From Gigaspora margarita (lineage: Eukaryota > Glomeromycota > Glomeromycetes > Diversisporales > Gigasporaceae), in contig WTPW01000149.1 of NCBI GenBank assembly GCA_009809945.1, positions 529,206-593,205 of the forward strand: 64,000 bases of DNA, read 5' to 3'. The translations under genes and the position numbers were made by a program. Below, one piece after another: positions 11,395-22,744 of the stretch. Positions within the stretch are counted from its first letter, which is position 1; every line of letters begins with the position of its first letter. The notes beneath the pieces were generated by a model. It ran no database searches. It was given only the letters and a program-made list of their open reading frames with translations, and was not told the origin of the DNA.

Positions 11395-11629
11395 ATATGC
11401 CTATAAGTTGCATAAATTGCATTTCTAATATCTATATATAAAGATATTCTAACTGTATCAAAAATGCTACCCTAACCCTAACCCTAACCACGAGGCAAAT
11501 TTTTTTTGTTATTGCTTTTATAGACACTTTTTGCCTCGTAGTTAGGGTTAGTGTCGCCTTTTTGATATAGTTAGAAGGTCTTTATATATAGATATCAGTA
11601 ATGCAATTTATGTAGCATATAGGTATACC
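11395..11629. repeat. Foldback element carrying CCCTAA telomere-like repeats in its arms
   Basis: The arms pair from atatgcctataagttgcat (left) to its counterpart at 11,600-11,629. Both arms contain tatctatatataaaga, then ctaact.tatcaaaaa. The left arm then carries four CCCTAA-like units (11,472-11,493) and the right arm only agttagggttag (11,541-11,552). The loop is a T-rich stretch followed by ttgcctcg. The telomere-type repeat is interstitial, not a chromosome end. Confidence 0.75.
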
Positions 11630-13600
11630 AACTAGTTATAGTATTCAATGTAGTGTAGATAAATCTACACTTCCAGGGGAGACTGTCCCAAAATTATAAA
11701 ATGGTCAGGATGATTATTACATATTTCATTAAAGTTTTTTAGTGCTTAGAAATAATTTTTAATGCTTGGTATTACTCTAAATTGCTTTTCTGGTAAATTT
11801 TAGTTGTATTGACATTTATTTTTGGCAATTGATTTTCTTTGACTTAACTTTTTTTGGAAATTTTGGGTTTCACAAATTTTAACTGATTGTAGTCTATTCA
11901 ATTCTCTTGCACGCACTTGTGCTTGCGATTGCGCTTGCTTAAGAGTAGTACATATGAAGCGCTACGCAATGCTCAAGCGCTCTCAAAATTTTTCACTTAA
12001 CAAACATCAGTTGTATATATAGAATAAATTGCAAATGACGATTAAAAAGGAAGTCCAATTTTTTCGCATGAATAAAATAATGCATATCTTAATTATAAAT
12101 ATAGAACAATTACCTAACCTTAATTGGCAAAAAGCATATATCATATCATCATATATATCTATCTATCATTTCATTTCATTATATAAAACACAGTTTTCAA
12201 CTCTTGATTTGATTGGCTAGATATTTTTATTGGTCAATTTTTGTAGCGGAATAAGCTTAGGTTACATAAAAAATTTTTCTATAATGATCTTGATAATAAA
12301 TTTCTAAAAAAAGATCATCTAAAATAATACACTGCTGTGCGAAATATATAGAAAAAGCTATCAAGTTCCTTTTTTAGATCTCTATCAGGAACTTGCACCT
12401 ATTAAATTTGACACTGCAGATCTATCAGGAATAGTATTTTGTAAAGCAGGTTTTATTTTATAGATTCGATTTTTTGATATTTGGATCTTGAAAAGTTTAC
12501 TTGATTTTACAGGATTGTTATTTTATATAACATGCATGATGCCAAAATTCTAATTATCGAACATTTTTTGTATACAATTCATTTTGAATGTGTAATAGAG
12601 AAATCAAAATCCTTATATTAAGACAGAGTTGAGGGATAACAGTGCCAAATAATCCTTTTTCATTCGAGTTGATGTGCATATAGGTGTATGCACAGTCAAC
12701 AGATCAAAAAGATGGCTAAGCAGGGGGCAAGTTCCGGGGCTGGGCAATCATGAGCCCAAGACAGTAAGAAACAGGAGCATGTGAAAATTGATGCGGTGGC
12801 ACAACATTCATGTGGAAACCCAAATGCAGGTAAGTATGATGCTTAAATCACCTTCTGAGTATGGTAACTGCCAACAAAGCCTGGCCAGGGCTGGAACAAG
12901 TAAACAACAAGGAAAAAGGGGCAACTACAGCAGCTGCACCGAGAGCTGCCATTATTATTGAATAAATTAATAACTTTGGTACAGACAGGACAGTCACAAC
13001 ATGGGGTTAATTTTATTATAGATTAAGCTTTTTGAACTAAACTATAATAATTAATTTTTACCCAATAAGATTAGATAATTGTTTTATAGTGGTAATTAAA
13101 ATATGCATTACAAGTGTGCTTGTTCTTATTATTTGAGATCTATATTCTTAAATCATATCAAATTACACCAATAGTATGAACTGTTACAGATCACATGTCA
13201 TGGAATTCACCATATTTTCTGGCTTCCAAAGACAAATTAGATCATAAATGCATGTAAAATTTACCTGATTTTCACCAGTTTGCGTAGCTGTTTGCATCCT
13301 TTTTTTTTTTATATTTTTTTCCCTATCCTATCCTAATATTATAAATAAATGCCTGGTCATGTAGATATACCCTCAATTAAATTTGATTGGTTGTTTTAAA
13401 TTAGCTAACTTTATAAGAATTATATTCATCGCATGTTTAATGTCATCATAATTTAGTAATTCAGTGAATTAATAATCAATGTATTTATAATTTTTAAGTG
13501 TTAAATCAGCCAACTTTATAAGGTTATGTTCATTGCAATGATTTAGTAAATTAACAATCCATACAAAATTTGAATGCTACTGCACCAGTGAAGGCTAAAT
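11630..13600. other. Mostly unassigned AT-rich sequence
   Basis: No gene is supported. Bases 11,655-11,740 (tctacacttccagggg... aaatggtcagg) match, in reverse, the two pieces flanking the composite at 17,561-18,093, so a shared old repeat lies here. Bases 12,650-13,010 are noticeably less AT-rich (gggggcaagttccggggctg, agctgcaccgagagctgcc) but show no open frame or terminal repeat, perhaps an old SINE- or LINE-like relic. The rest shows nothing recognisable. Confidence 0.45.
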
Positions 13601-13609
13601 TTTCTACAA

Positions 13610-15240
13610 TTTTTTAACAATATAATAATTGTGGTTATAGGCAAGTAATTTTTTCTGTTTTGTCATTAGTATCCTTAGTTATATCTAATTTTTTAAACTT
13701 TTATTTGTTATACTCACTTTGTCAATATTAAATAAACTGAGATTGGATAATGTTAATAATATGCGTTGGTGCTTTGTGAAATGTGTATTGCCAGAACAGT
13801 GAGGTTTAATACAGAATTTTTTACAGTAACCTATGATATAAACTATAATTATTCCAATGCAAACTAATTCAACCATATATCGTGATTATCATAATAGCGA
13901 ACAAGTTTTGTATGAAAATTTTTTTACAGTGATTCATGATATAAATAAACTATAGTAATTTCAATACAACTCAATCTTAACTGTGTATTATGTGTTGAAT
14001 AGGTTCGTAATAGTAATGAAATTACAATAATTCCAATATAAGCCAACTCACCTTTTTATCATTATTAAAATAGCAAGTTCTGTAACAACATGATAGAAAT
14101 TGTGATGATTCTAATGCAAGCTAATTCAACCATATAGAAAATACAAGACAATTCCAATGCAACCTATATCAACTTTAACCAATACTGTGATCACCAAAAT
14201 AGTGAGTTTTTATAGCAGAATTTTTTACAGTACTCATGGTAGAAACACAGTGATTCTAATATGATAATTCATGCAAACTAACTTGACCTTAATCACATAT
14301 TGTATTTACCAAGTTTTGCAACAGAATTCATTATGTAAAAATAATAACTTCAATGCAAACTAACTACATGAAAATTATGACAATTCTAATGCAAACTAAC
14401 TCAACCTTAACCACTTTGTGGTCATCAGGATAGTGGGTAAGTGTTACAGAATTTTTTATGTAACTCAATAGTAGAAACTATGAAAATTCTAAAATGACTT
14501 ACACAATGGTAATCACATACTATGGTCATTGAAATGATTTCTAAAAAGAATATTTACCATAACTTATAATGAAAATCATGGTAATACAAAAAACTCAATT
14601 TTAATTATTGTGTACTGCATTATCACTCTTTTTGATTTAGTAGAATTGATTATTATGTGATTTTTTATGAACTCTGTAAGTCCCACGATTACAATACGGG
14701 CAAACATCAATTTGTTATATTTTCAGAACTTGTGAGCAGTGTTTAAAATTCAAATTTGGTTTTATGTTCTCAAAAAGAACATTTTTAATTTTTTAATGTT
14801 CTTAGTAAAATTTTAATGTTCTTTATATAGGAAAATTAAAATTTTTTTGATATTAAAAAAATTTTTTGAATGTTCTCAAATAGAGAACATATTTTAATAA
14901 TTTATATTCCCAAAAATTGTATAATGTTCTTTGAGAACACTGAGAACATTGAATTTTAAACACTGCTTGTGAGTACTTTTTTTACATTTTATTATATTTA
15001 TTATTAGATACATTCTGCAAATATAGCAAATTAAGTGATTACATATATAGTACTCACACATTTCGCAAAAAATCTCAAGCTGATCAATCCAATTCAGTAG
15101 AAAAGAGCGATAATAAGTTCTGCAACAAAATGTTTTATGGAAATTCATGATAAAAAGTACAGTAATTTATTGCAAACCAGCTCAGCATTAACAACATAAG
15201 TTACTTCTATTCACTTATTTGTAATTCAATATTATGTTAT
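13610..15240. repeat. Satellite-like field S1, degenerate unit of roughly 120-150 bp
   Basis: A block order recurs many times: aattctaatgcaaactaact, caaccttaaccac, tatgtgatcatcaaaatagt, gagttttgtaacagaat, tttttacagtaactcatg, atagaaactatgac. Clear cycles start near 13,750, 13,850, 13,970, 14,100, 14,160, 14,270, 14,380 and 14,480, and one later copy lies at about 15,115-15,200. The same unit forms the field at 60,950-61,830. A hAT-type MITE interrupts it at 14,737-14,965. Confidence 0.7.
14737..14965. mobile_element. hAT-type MITE, TSD CTTGTGAG
   Basis: The ends CAGTGTTTAAAATTCAA and TTGAATTTTAAACACTG form a perfect terminal repeat. They are flanked by an identical 8-bp duplication, cttgtgag (14729-14736 and 14966-14973). 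The interior is rich in gttctcaaaaagaac and tgttctttgagaac words. It is 229 bp and non-coding. Confidence 0.92.
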
Positions 15241-15690
15241 TAATACATCTTAATTTAATGATAAAGATATTTATTAATTAAAATATTGAATATCTATTTA
15301 TTACTAGAAAAAAATCTTAGATGATATTATTAACAGGGGCACCAGTGGCACCCCATTCTACTCTTGTAATCGATAAAAATGCACTATTTTTTTCACTTTA
15401 TTGATTTTAAAATGTGCACGCCTCTTGAACATTAACACTATGAAATTATCAAAAGTAGAGTTCCTCCATTATCCGTTTATCTATTTATCTATAGATATCC
15501 AGTGTTGTAAACTTTTTTTATTATTATTTTCTTTTGTGCAATTTTGCACTATAGGGTATTTTGCCCTGAACAATGTGTTTTTTTTTGCATATGACTAAGA
15601 TAGGTAGTGTTTCAGACCCTGGATCTAAGTTCTGGGCCAAACAATAGTTTGGAACCATAGATCCTGGTCTGGGACTACCAGAAGTGATTC
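15240..15690. other. Unassigned AT-rich sequence
   Basis: Nothing recognisable was found between the satellite field and the minisatellite. It contains short inverted words (ggatctaagttctgg...ggaaccatagatcctgg near 15,620-15,665) but no element boundary. Confidence 0.35.
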
Positions 15691-16805
15691 GAAAGATTAA
15701 AGCTCCAATCGAGAGACTAAAGCTCCAAGCGAGGGATTGAAGCTCCCATTTGAATTAAAGATATATTAAAGTATGTAATTTCAGTCTGTGAAAGGTGGCT
15801 AAAACAATTTTTAATAATATTTAGTATTACTGTAATAAACCAATATATTGATTTATGTTAACAAAGAGAAACTGTATAACCTGTAATTATATGTGTCTTT
15901 AATCACTATTTGCTCACGATCAAAGCTTAATTGATTCAAAACTCTATAAGCTCAGTAACAATGTTCAACTCTGAATTTTGATTGTTCTAGGGCGGACTTC
16001 TTGAGCAACTAGTGACCAATTATCCCACAAATTATCAACTGAATCACATGATTTATTACCATTCAATTCATCTCATTGAATGGTACTAAATTATGTGATT
16101 CTGGTCAAATATTTCGGTTAATCCATTTGGATATCCGAATTAAAAAAAAAACAGATATCCGGTGTCATGCACAATTTTTTTGTTTCATTTTTTTTATTCA
16201 TTATCATTATTTTTTGAATTTCTTATTTTGGTATAGTTTGTGACAGTTGGGTGATTAAAGTTTCAATCGAGAGACTAAAGCTACAAGCGGGTGATTAAAC
16301 TTCAATCGAATGAGTAAAGCACCAATCAAGAGATTGAAGCTTCAAGTGGGTTATTAAACTTTAATCGAGAGATTGAAGCCCCTCTAGGGATTGGAGCCAT
16401 TTAACCGTTTAAAAATTGCTCTATAGTTCCGGGCAAAATTATGTTGGTCGTGGGTCAGAATTATTTTAATGCCGGCCAAATTAAACAATTAAACGATTAA
16501 GAAAAATTTTATTCAGTTCCAATCCCTAAGCTCCAAGCTAGAGATTAAAAATCCTACAGGAGTTGAGATATATAAATGTATAATTTCAGTTCATGAAGGA
16601 AAGAATGATTATTAAGACGATTGTTAATAATTGTGGATATTATTTAGTTTTATTGTAATAATCCGACGTGTAGATTTTTCTAATAAAGAGAAACTATATA
16701 ATCTGTAATTATGTGTGTTAGTTTATTAATTTAAACCATTTAACCTTAACCACCATTTGTTTACAATCAAAGCTAAATTGGTCCAAAACCTATAAGCTCT
16801 TCCAC
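15690..16805. repeat. Duplicated segment with a GAGATTAAAGCTCCAAGCG minisatellite
   Basis: Units of about 20 bp close to gagactaaagctccaagcg recur at 15,690-15,755, 16,250-16,395 and 16,520-16,560. Each array is followed by a shared block (gtataatttcagt, gtgaaaggtgg, aataaagagaaactatataa, ctgtaattat), at 15,770-15,960 and again at 16,560-16,800, so the whole segment is duplicated with about 0.8 kb spacing. A hairpin (aatcacatgatttattacca with its mirror) lies at 16,041-16,102. Non-coding. Confidence 0.65.
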
Positions 16806-17195
16806 CGTTAGTAATAGCTAATTGGATAAATGGATAACAATTTGATCTAAATTGGAACTCTACCCTAATCAAAATATTTAAAGACCAGAAAACAACTAAA
16901 AAAAATACTAAAATATAAATAACCTATTCATACCCCCAATCGTAATTCTTTTATTATTACTTAAAATCACATCACAAATTTCAAAATTAATCAGAACCCA
17001 ATCACTTAATATTAAACCAAAATTCCAGTGAAAACAATTATAAAAAGATCAAATCTCATTATTACATGATAAAATAGAAATCAAAAGTTAAATAATCAAT
17101 TAGCATTTTAGAATGACAACCAAACTACAACACCAAATCAACCAGAATATAAAAAATATAGATAAACAAACTCCCAGCACATGGGCAGGTGCATG
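16806..17195. other. Unassigned AT-rich sequence
   Basis: No frame, terminal repeat or tandem repeat was recognised between the duplicated minisatellite segment and the following foldback. Confidence 0.35.
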
Positions 17196-17507
17196 ACTTG
17201 TTATACAGTTTATAATACTCTTTTTATGAGAACATCATGGCTTATTTGTATTATGAAATGCGATCAAATTAGTATACAAACTTGTGGCTTTCATATTGCA
17301 CTTTATGATTCAAGATGATTCACTAGATATTTATATTATAATTTCTGTATTTATATGTTATAATATAAATATCCGGTGAATCATCTTGAATTAAACTATT
17401 TTATTAAAGTACAATACAAAAGCCACAGGTTTGTATACTAATTTGATTACGTTCATAATGTGAATAAGCCATAATGACCTCACAAAAAGAGTATTGTAAA
17501 CTGGATA
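17196..17507. repeat. Foldback element
   Basis: The arms pair from acagtttataatactcttttt (17,200) to aaaagagtattgtaaactg (ending near 17,503), through tggcttatt, aaattagtatacaaac and gattcaagatgattcac, around a loop near 17,345. Arms are about 145 bp with several mismatches. No convincing target duplication is seen. Confidence 0.75.
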
Positions 17508-17560
17508 AAAAAACTTTAATGAATTGTGTAATGATTGTCCTGACCATTTCCTAATTTGGG

Positions 17561-18093
17561 CTCATCTAAAGCCTGGCACCTTACGAAATTACCTGATATA
17601 TAACCCAAACAAAACAAAGCGAGACAGCAAAGACAAAAACATGAAATATATAAAAAACGGCTATCTAAACCAGTCTAGGTTGACTAAGTAAAAGTGTCAG
17701 GAATGCGATTTTACTATATGTAAATAACTTGTCTCTAACCAAACCCTAACCCTAACCCTAAAAATCGTTAAATCGGAAAAATCAGGTAATTTCATCCCCC
17801 AAATTAGGGGATCCGTTAAAGCCAGGTGCTATCACGTGACTGACAACCAATCAAATTGTGAAATTTTGATCATCACGAATCAGCCCGATGAGACAAAAAC
17901 AAAGAAAAAAAGTGAAAAACACCAAAAATACAAGAAACGATTATCTAAACCTGTCTCAGAGCATTAATAAAAAATGTCGGGAAGGCAATTTTATCTATAA
18001 GACATCCCTAACCCTAACCTCTAACTAACCCTTATCCTAATTTTAATTAAATAATCAAAAAACATATAAAGGCACCTGGCTTTAACGGTCCCC
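17561..18093. mobile_element. Tandem pair of MULE-type MITEs with telomere-like tracts
   Basis: The block is flanked by the 10-bp direct repeat ctaatttggg (17551-17560 and 18094-18103); a duplication of 9-10 bp is typical of Mutator-like elements. It contains two diverged family members in the same orientation (17,561-17,797 and 17,808-18,093). Between them, at 17,798-17,807, lies cccaaattag, the reverse complement of the flanking repeat. Each member has CTAAAGCC-type ends, a gagacaaaaacaaag block and a CCCTAA tract (17,740-17,762; 18,006-18,021). The relative at 42,860-43,140 shows the unit alone. Confidence 0.7.
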
Positions 18094-18594
18094 CTAATTT
18101 GGGACGGTCTCTCTTGGAAGTGTAGATCGATTGTTTATTGAAATTTTGGAAAATCTGATGATACGGAGATCACGTGGATTTCAGCATCATCCCCGACAAT
18201 TTATATTGCATTATTAGCAAAAAAAAATTAATAATAATAAAATAACAGAGTATTATATCTCTTCACTTATTGACTATAAATAATCTAAATTTTTAACTTT
18301 GAAAATCAGTTTCTGAAACTTTAACCAAATTAAAATATTATATTATGCGGCTCCAAAAGCTCCTAACCGAAAGTCTTTATTGAATCATTTATAAAATTAG
18401 TAATTTTATTCTTTATTATACAGTCAACTCACTTAATGCCGAATCTCTCTATAACGAACTCTGGATATACTGAACTAAAAATTTTTGAATTTTATAATAG
18501 TTCAGTATAAAAAGAGTTATGTTTTCTTTTAAAGAAAACATAGTAGTTTTATATAGCGAACCTTTTAAAGCCAGAACTACGTAATTGTTCGTTA

Positions 18595-18784
18595 GGCCGT
18601 TTGAAGTTAATTTTTTGGTTAACATCACCCCCCCAGCTGAAGTCTCCCCCACCTCCCTCCGAAAACGAACAGCCAATCAAAACGCTGGATGACTCTCGCC
18701 AGTCACCTGATTTCTATCAACCAATCAAATTGGCCCATCTTTGTTCATTTTTATATGTTCGTTTCATATGTTCATTTCATTTTA

Positions 18785-18824
<40 letters not shown>

Positions 18825-18921
18825 NNNNNNNNNNNNNNNNNNNNNNNNNNNNNNNNNCCCTCCCCCCCTCCCAAGAGTCCTGGAAAAGTGATGTTAACCA
18901 AAGAATCAACTTCGAGCGGCC
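18595..18921. mobile_element. PIF/Harbinger-like MITE, TSD TTA
   Basis: The ends GGCCGTTTGAAGTTAATT and aatcaacttcgagcggcc are flanked by tta (18592-18594 and 18922-18924). GGCC ends with a 3-bp TTA duplication are the PIF/Harbinger hallmark. The empty site is preserved at about 32,728-32,734 in the paralogous flank. Its middle holds the poly-C run and N gap, so its true length is unknown. Confidence 0.8.
18786..18860. other. Poly-C run and assembly gap
   Basis: A run of about 39 C is followed by 33 N (18,825-18,857) and more C-rich sequence. The run is an assembly or sequencing limit, not a feature to interpret; any proline-rich frame here is an artefact. Confidence 0.9.
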
Positions 18922-19522
18922 TTATAGATAAAGTTGACTGTACATAATTAATTGAGACACATTCGGTCAACATTCTTTGCTTATTTTATTTTATTTTAAA
19001 AGGTACGTTTTATAAATGATTCAAAAGTGTTAATAATAATAAACCCAATACAGAAATAATGAAAAACATATGTCATAAATAATGACTATATAATAATAAA
19101 GAACACTCCAACCCTAACCGAAACTATCTTGTTGAATCATTTACAACATTGGTATTCTATTTTTTTACTACAATAATTTAACTTGTACATAATTAAAAAA
19201 TTTTTAAAATGTTGCGTATAATATAAACGATACAAATACAAATAATGATAAACTTTAAAAAAATAACAAACAACATGGATATTAAATAATGACTATATAA
19301 CAGATAACGATAAAAGTGAAAGAAAATAATAATCAGGCCAATCAATCTTTGATCCACTACGCAGCGCTGCGCGATTACTTTTTATACAAGACTGTTTATT
19401 TGTTTATTTAATATGTATATCCTTCTCCCACACACACACATACTCTCTCTCTCCTCTCCAATTGTGCCAAAAATTGTTTCCTAGTGTTTTATTCAATTAT
19501 GTCAAAAATTGTTTTCGGTGTT

Positions 19523-22500
19523 TTATTCATTTGCCAAAAGTTTCTTATGAGCTTTTAATGCCTCTACATCATTTGGGCAAATTTCTAATGACTTGGCGAA
19601 ATCTGCCAGTGCTTCTTTATATTTTCCCATCATATAATAAGTTTCTCCTCGATGTACTAAAGCAAACACGTTATTGGGCAAAATTTTTAATGAATTGGTT
19701 AAATCTTTAAGTGCTTCCTCATATCTACCCATCATGTGATAAGTTCTTCCTCGCTTTATTAATATCCGTGAACAATTAAGTTAATATTCTAAAAATTTAT
19801 TTAATTTATTTAAATCCGCATGTGCTTCTTTATGCCGGCCCATGGAACGATAAGTTAATCCTTGAATTCCTAATACAAATATTTCTAAGTTAATATCAAT
19901 TTTTAACGCACTAGTTAAGTCTGCAAGTGCTTCTTCATATTTTCCCATAATACGATAAATTTCTTCTCGAAATATCAAAAAAATAAATTCTGATTAATTT
20001 CATATAATTTAGTAACAGCTGTAAGTGCTTCATTATACTGGCCCATAAAATAATAAGTGAATGATCATTCAAATAATGTATTTTCATCATTTTTGTCACA
20101 TTTTAATAGTTCATTTAATTTATTTAAATCCAAAAGCGCTTCATTATGTCTACCCATTGAGCGATAAGTTAATTCTCTAATTGCTAACGAAGCCATGTCA
20201 TTTGGTTCAACTTCTAATATCTTAGTTAGATCAGCTATTGCTTCTTCATATTTCCCCATTATACGATAAATTTCTCCTCGAAACGTCAAATTATTATTAT
20301 TATTTGGTTCAATTTCTAATTGTTTAATAAAATCTGCAAGTGCCTCTTTATATCGACCCATTAAAAAACAAATGATTCCTCGTGAACAAAGCATGCGCGG
20401 CTCAAATTTTAATTCTCTATTTAATTCATCAAAATCTGAAAGTGCTCCCTTATATTCACCCATCATGAAATATGTTTCTCCACGAATTTCTAATATAGGT
20501 ATAATATCTATAATAGATCCATTATTTTGTCCAATTTCTAACGCTTTATTTAAATCTTCAAGTGCTTCATTATATCTTTTCATTTTAAAATGATATTTTG
20601 CTCGTTTTCTTAATTCATATATATTATTTAGTTCAATTTCATTTTCATTATTATCAGTAATAAAAATTAATGATTGATCAGACCGTGAAGGTAGTGAAGT
20701 TGATAAAGTATTACGAGGAGGTAAAATTTCAGAGGTGATAGTTTGATCTGGCATCATAAATTTCATTTCAATATCTTCCCACATAATTGGGTCAATAATT
20801 TTTTGATAAGGACGAACTTTTATAAATATATCTTGACCAGTAATTTGAAAATAATGAATTAAAGGAAGACAATTTTGAAGTGTATTCTTCATAATTAAGA
20901 AATCTGCATCAGACCATTGTCTAGGGTTAGATGATAAAGAAGTATTTTGCGCAATTCCCCATCTAATGACATGATCCCAAATTAATCCTTCATCCATTTG
21001 TAAATTATCAAGTTTTAAGATATTGACTAGGGTATTTTCTGAAAGTGTGTAAATTCATTAGATTCAAAAACTATATTTGGATATTTTGCAATGATATTAG
21101 TGCAAAAGTTTTGTAAAGCATCAAGATAATTATCTTTAAAGCTAGCTTGGTAAACCGAGAAAAGTTTAAACGTAACCAAGATGCATTATTTTTGATTAAA
21201 AGTGATTGAATATGCTTAACTAATTCTTCAAGACCAAATTCATTAGATGCGATTAAAAGATCAAAAATAACAGAAACGTCAACCTTCTCTAATGAAATAG
21301 TACCATCATAAATATACCTGCACGTTAAATTTAATTTAATAAAACTTTTCAATTAGGTAATCAACATTAATTGTTTGCAATTATTATTTTGTTGTATTAC
21401 TATATTACTGAAAAGCCTGTCAACGAAGTGACAGGGCGATCATTATTGCGAAATCAGATGACTTTATGATCAGGCATATTACAGGTTTTTTATGTATCCT
21501 TTTATGGTTATTCTTTGACTATTGTNGTTATATGTTGAAACTTGTATTTACAGGTAATTTTGGATTAGCATATGATTTTCAGAAATTCGCATTGTTATGT
21601 TTATTGTTAGGGGTAAGGGACAATGAGAAGAATATTTAAGGCTGATTGTCTTAAGGAAGAAGAGGTATCTTTTTCTTCGCTATCGCTCGCCTTGTAGAGG
21701 CTGGCTCTATCGCCCTCCCTTACCCACCCGAAGTCAAGCAAGTGAAACTGTTGTTATGCCAGGCTTCACAGCTGCGTTAGCAGTGCAAGGACCTGATGTT
21801 TTGTTTGGTTCCACGCAAGGACCTGTTTTGTACCTGGCTCTACGGCTGCAAGTGGCAGTACAAGGACCAGAGGTAGTATTTGGCTCCACGGTTGCAAATG
21901 GCAGTGCAAGAACCAGTGTTGTATTTGGCTCCACGGCTGCAAGTAGCANTGCAAGGACCAGTTGTTGTATTTGGCCCCATGGTTGCAAGTGGCAGTGCAA
22001 GGACCAGTATAATGAAAAGCCTGTCAACGAAGTGACAGGGCGATCATTGTTGCGAGATCAGATGACATTATGACTGATCATGTAATTTCAGATTTGCATA
22101 TGATTTTGATATTCATATGATTATTGTTAGATCAATAATGAGGGCTCCACGGCTGCATTAGCAATGCAAGGACCTGTAGTATGTATANCTGGCTCCACAG
22201 CTGCAAGTGGCAGTGCAAGGACCATAAGAATGAACCTCGCTCATACTGGCAGGAACACGTTACCGATTCTCTTTTCAGCTATGAAGATTCGACGGGTTTT
22301 CCCTCTTTATGAAGGCATCTTAGGTTTCCATTTCGTTTGCTGTTGTGATGAATGAATGTCGCTATGGTGGAAAATGTGATTATGTATATTGGAGCCAATA
22401 AGAGTAGCAGGCCCTTATCCCATATGTTTTTCAGATTTGTAAATAAAGTCATTCATTTTTTTGTATAAAGTCAGCTGATTGAGCAATAATAATTACTTAA

Positions 22501-22744
22501 TTAAGATGTCAAACACTTTAACAGAAATATCTATATTTTTAATTTTCTTCACGCCATTTTTGGAAACGATAGCATTTAATTTATTTTTAAAGTATAAACA
22601 TCGAGAATTTAGAATAACAGAATGTGCTTTAAAAACTTGGTTATTCGGTGCTTGGCCAACTTCAATAAAAACATTATATTCGTCGCTATTTATGAGAAGT
22701 TCACTTAAATTGTTTGAAAGTTTTTCAAAAAATTTGGTATTCAT
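19523..22744 (-). pseudogene. BTB-BACK-TPR gene, copy A (disrupted)
   Basis: Such proteins usually act as adaptors: BTB mediates dimerisation or cullin-3 binding and TPRs bind partners; the actual role is unknown. Exon 1 (22,497-22,744) starts MNTKFFEKLSNNLSELL and carries the BTB core FKAHSVILNSR. Exon 2 (19,523-21,317) starts YIYDGTISLEK and carries the BACK-like helices, WGIAQNTSLSSNP, an EILPPRN linker, then about ten TPR units (GRYKEALADF type). The intron is 1,179 bp instead of about 93 bp, because roughly 1.07 kb is inserted at 21,413-22,485. The donor is GTAATT rather than GTAAGT. One-base deletions near 21,165 and 21,050 shift the frame, and stops occur near 20,067 (TGA) and 19,783 (TAA). 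The gene is a relic unless these are sequencing errors. Confidence 0.85.
21413..22485. mobile_element. Insertion inside the intron of copy A, with 45-bp minisatellite
   Basis: The other copies have an intron of 86-96 bp; here foreign, less AT-rich sequence splits it after attactatattact. A block gaaaagcctgtcaacgaagt...gcgatcatt occurs twice (21,413-21,470 and 22,014-22,072). Between them, and again at 22,143-22,225, a 45/46-bp unit (tggctccacggctgcaagtg...) repeats about five plus two times. The period is divisible by three and one frame encodes a GSTAASGSART-like repeat. An AATAAA-like signal lies at 22,441. Class unknown; three single N bases are present. Confidence 0.6.

Larger units (their letters stand above)
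18421..18940. mobile_element. pogo-like MITE with nested Harbinger-like MITE
   Basis: The ends TA|CAGTCAACT and AGTTGACTG|TA, with cgaatctctctataacgaac inside, fit the TA-targeting pogo/Tigger style. The paralogous copy at 32,560-32,748 is 189 bp and uninterrupted. The extra length here is the nested insertion at 18,595-18,921. Non-coding. Confidence 0.75.
18190..19500. repeat. Downstream flank of BTB copy A, duplicated at 32,330-33,290
   Basis: From gcattattagcaaaaa onward this flank is largely collinear with 32,330-33,290, including a pogo-like MITE and a (CA)n(CT)n microsatellite (19,430-19,460; 33,236-33,270) just before the gene. It is therefore part of the unit that duplicated with the gene. 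No separate coding frame is supported. Confidence 0.75.

Noticed and set aside
11467..11560. Chromosome end or telomere
   Set aside because: Only a few TTAGGG-type units are present, they sit in the arms of a foldback, and unique sequence continues on both sides.
18601..18973. Proline- or glycine-rich open frames through the poly-C run
   Set aside because: They cross 33 N bases and a homopolymer inside a Harbinger-like MITE; purely artefactual.
21755..22225. CRISPR array
   Set aside because: Units abut directly without spacers and diverge gradually; it is a 45/46-bp minisatellite in a eukaryotic context.
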